From contig JAUWBW010000108.1 in the NCBI GenBank assembly GCA_030609665.1, forward strand, positions 1-6,594: a DNA stretch of 6,594 nt, in the 5' to 3' direction. The stretch's first letter is position 1; every line of letters starts with the position of its first letter. Made by a program: the position numbers and the translations under genes. The stretch comes from Methanosarcinaceae archaeon. GTDB taxonomy: Archaea > Halobacteriota > Methanosarcinia > Methanosarcinales > Methanosarcinaceae. This document shows positions 4,435 through 6,594 of the stretch, one piece after another. The notes under the pieces are model-generated. The model made no database searches and was not told the DNA's origin. It was given only the letters and a program-made list of their open reading frames with translations.

Positions 4435-5772
4435 ATGAACAACAAACTGGCGCCTCATATCGAAGAGCTAACAAAGGCGCTTGAAAGTATAAGTACAAAT
4501 ATTGATGAATCAAAGATACAGGAAGAACTTGAAAAACTTCTGGATTTTCGCGTACCCCTGGATGAAGCAAAACGGACTATTATTCGCAAATACAAGTCCG
4601 CTTCAATGCCGGTAATGAAAATAAGGGACATCACAGCCGGACTCAAGGGGTTTGAAGTTACGGGGCGCATAATAGATGTTACAGAAAAAAGTGTGAACTT
4701 GCGCGGCAAGGACACAATCATATTTTCAGGCACACTTGCCGATGAAGATGGAGCCTGTTCTTTTACCGCATGGAGCAACTATTCGCTTAAGATCGGAGAT
4801 GTTATCCGAATCAAAAATGCATATTCGCGCAGCTGGCATAATCGCTCTGAAGTGAATTTCGGAGAACGTTCTCATGTTGAAAAACTACCTGATGATGTGC
4901 TGCCATCAATAGATGAACTTACCAAAACCCCTGTCAAGAAACTGCGTGATGTTGCAAATACTGACCTGTCTGTAAGCTCTGTGGCAGTCATTCTTGAATT
5001 TTCCCACCGAAACGTTAACGTCAAAGGCGAGGAAGTAACAATTGTTGAAGGCGTACTTGCAGACGAAACTGCAAAACTTCCTTTCACATCATGGGTACCG
5101 CTTGATGGTCTGGATATTGGAAGCACCATCCGATTTGAAAAAGCATCAGTCCGGATGTTCAGGGGCGTCCCATCCCTGAATTTAAACGATAACACAACAA
5201 TAAATGCTGTTGATGCATCAACTGAAGAACTGCCATTTACTTTTGAATCCGCAAATATGGTACCGGAGTCTATCCCAATCAGTGAGATAATGGAGAAGGA
5301 CGGGATGTTTGACGTTATAGCACTTGGAAATATCATATCAATAAGACCCGGGTCAGGTATTATTACCCGGTGTCCCGACTGTAACCGCGTGATCCAAAAG
5401 AACACCTGCCGCGTGCATGGGACTGTGGAAAGTGTGAAAGATATGCGCATCAAAGCGATACTGGATGATGGAACAGGTGCGATTTCAGTGATGCTGAATC
5501 GGGAACTTTCCGAGATCACATATGGCAGGAGTATGGTCGAAGCGGAAAATATAATCCAAAAAGCAATGTCGCAGGACGCGGTATTTGAAGACATGAGGCA
5601 GGTTCTTACCGGAAAGTATCTCGCAGTTCGGGGCAATACGTCAAGTACCGAGTTCGGTGTCATGCTTGTGGCAAAATCTGCATGGATGCCTGATAATAAT
5701 ATCAATGAGCGCGTGAATGTACTCATGAAGCGTCTGGGAAATAACAAAGAAGAGGAGGCTGACAATGGTTGA
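4435..5772 (+). CDS. rpa: Replication protein A, zinc-finger type single-stranded DNA-binding protein
   Basis: The 445-residue protein binds single-stranded DNA in replication, repair and recombination. A helical N-terminus (10-54) precedes two OB folds, about 60-150 (FEVTGRIIDVTEK, then FSGTLADEDGACSFTAW) and 166-260 (IVEGVLADETAKLPFTSW). A C-terminal zinc-finger OB domain spans about 280-420, with C313-P-D-C316, C325 and H328 as likely zinc ligands and an AILDDGTGAISVML strand pair behind them. The C-terminal tail is acidic (KEEEADNG). This layout matches the RPA2/RPA3 class of Methanosarcina rather than the four-OB RPA1. The start is ATG 4435, served by GGGAGG 6 nt upstream; the frame extends back to a TTG at 4378 but without a ribosome site. 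Its last 8 bases overlap the RPA-associated protein gene, the usual partner arrangement in euryarchaea. Confidence 0.95.
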   Translation: MNNKLAPHIEELTKALESISTNIDESKIQEELEKLLDFRVPLDEAKRTIIRKYKSASMPVMKIRDITAGLKGFEVTGRIIDVTEKSVNLRGKDTIIFSGTLADEDGACSFTAWSNYSLKIGDVIRIKNAYSRSWHNRSEVNFGERSHVEKLPDDVLPSIDELTKTPVKKLRDVANTDLSVSSVAVILEFSHRNVNVKGEEVTIVEGVLADETAKLPFTSWVPLDGLDIGSTIRFEKASVRMFRGVPSLNLNDNTTINAVDASTEELPFTFESANMVPESIPISEIMEKDGMFDVIALGNIISIRPGSGIITRCPDCNRVIQKNTCRVHGTVESVKDMRIKAILDDGTGAISVMLNRELSEITYGRSMVEAENIIQKAMSQDAVFEDMRQVLTGKYLAVRGNTSSTEFGVMLVAKSAWMPDNNINERVNVLMKRLGNNKEEEADNG

Positions 5773-6594
5773 GAGAGAAGTTGCACAACGTCTTTTTGCA
5801 AAGGAGTTCAATGATTCCAAGTTCAATATACATCCAAAACCGGACGAAGTTAGTCACGATGGCGGGCATGCTCCTAATTTCATTGTCAGTCCATTGGGAT
5901 CTAAAATAAACAGGCTATTTGCCGCAGGGGTTGTTACAGAGATCGATAATATCGGAACCGAGCATGACCTGTGGCGGGCACGTGTGGTTGACCCAAGCGG
6001 CGCTTTTATCGTCTATGCAGGACAATACCAGCCCGAAGCTGCGATATTTTTGTCTACTATGGAGGTTCCCGCATATGTTTCAGTTGTCGGGAAAGCCCGA
6101 ATATATGAACCGGAAGATGGCTCTGTGTTCGTTTCCATTCGACCTGAAGATATCAATGTTATCGATGCAGACATACGTAACCGCTGGATCATAGATGCCG
6201 CAGAACTGACACTTGACAGGATCGATGCTTTTTCAATGGCACTTGCAAGCGGTCTGAGCGGATCAGAACTTTTTGAACATCTGGTACAGAACAATATCCC
6301 AAATGGACTTGCAGAAGGCATTATTCTTGCTCTTGATTATTATCACACGGATGCGGATTACCTGCAAAAATTGAAAGATACGGTGCTGGATTGCGTAAGA
6401 TCCATTGGCTCGGGATCAGGTGATGAAAATGCAGTTCCTGACGAGGATCTTATTCTTGAACTTATGAAAGAGATGGACACCGGAAAAGGTATCGATTATG
6501 CGGAACTGATCATAATCGCAAAATCTCGCGGAATGGCTGAGAATGTGATCGTTGCAGCGGTTCGCAAACTGCTTGCAAGGGGCATGTGTTACGA
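5765..6594 (+). CDS. RPA-associated protein (COG3390), C-terminus cut by window edge
   Basis: 276 complete codons are visible, from ATG 5765 to the edge with no stop. GGAGG (5754-5758) lies 6 nt upstream inside rpa, and the 8-bp overlap implies translational coupling. The N-terminus (MVEREVAQRLFAKEFNDS) leads to an OB-fold-like domain at about 50-135 (FAAGVVTEI, LWRARVVDPSGAFIVYAG, VPAYVSVVGKARIY). A helical middle follows, then a linker (GSGSGDENAVPDED, 216-229) and a winged-helix-like C-terminus (LMKEMDTGKGIDYAELI, then AAVRKLLARGMCY). This is the COG3390 family, encoded beside RPA in euryarchaea and reported in haloarchaea to act with its cognate RPA. From the family layout the protein should end shortly after the edge. 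Confidence 0.9.
   Translation, partial: MVEREVAQRLFAKEFNDSKFNIHPKPDEVSHDGGHAPNFIVSPLGSKINRLFAAGVVTEIDNIGTEHDLWRARVVDPSGAFIVYAGQYQPEAAIFLSTMEVPAYVSVVGKARIYEPEDGSVFVSIRPEDINVIDADIRNRWIIDAAELTLDRIDAFSMALASGLSGSELFEHLVQNNIPNGLAEGIILALDYYHTDADYLQKLKDTVLDCVRSIGSGSGDENAVPDEDLILELMKEMDTGKGIDYAELIIIAKSRGMAENVIVAAVRKLLARGMCY

Noticed and set aside
4872..5801. Long minus-strand open frame of 309 codons
   Set aside because: It is a serine-rich shadow of rpa, which has matching motifs, a ribosome site and a coupled partner gene.

Overview
The window reads as euryarchaeal, most likely from Methanosarcinales (a methylotrophic methanogen or an ANME relative). The support is a helix-turn-helix-free NrpR nitrogen regulator, a clamp-loader small subunit, an archaeal histone, a zinc-finger RPA followed by its COG3390 partner, and a two-cluster ferredoxin. 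Genus is not resolved. Starts were chosen by Shine-Dalgarno (SD) spacing, which moves several of them away from the longest open frame.

Left part (1-1090), accessory-looking: a minus-strand gene of unknown family starts at 302 and runs off the left edge. It relies heavily on TTA leucine codons, unlike the housekeeping genes. Behind it lie about 790 bases without a convincing gene. They hold a 19-bp-period direct repeat in the promoter area, a possible 21-codon mini-ORF, an 8-bp hairpin, an 18-bp perfect inverted repeat with a nested 14-bp hairpin (arms repeated three times in direct orientation), and a 3'-flanking repeat element.

Middle (1091-3862): a TTG-started single-domain NrpR (minus) is divergent from rfcS (plus). 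rfcS is tightly followed by a COG2426 membrane protein, probably in one operon. Next comes a stand-alone dicluster ferredoxin.

Right (3863-6594): the ferredoxin (plus) and a histone (minus) converge on a region with a second copy of the 3'-flanking repeat and a strong hairpin plus T6 terminator for the histone. The histone is divergent from rpa across a 218-bp region carrying repeated ATGTAGA motifs. rpa overlaps the RPA-associated protein gene by 8 bp, and the latter leaves the window near its expected C-terminus.

Functionally this is mostly chromosome maintenance (clamp loader, RPA with its partner, histone), with nitrogen control and electron transfer interleaved. The least explained signals are the unknown left-edge gene with its structured upstream region, and the imperfect repeat found downstream of two unrelated genes.
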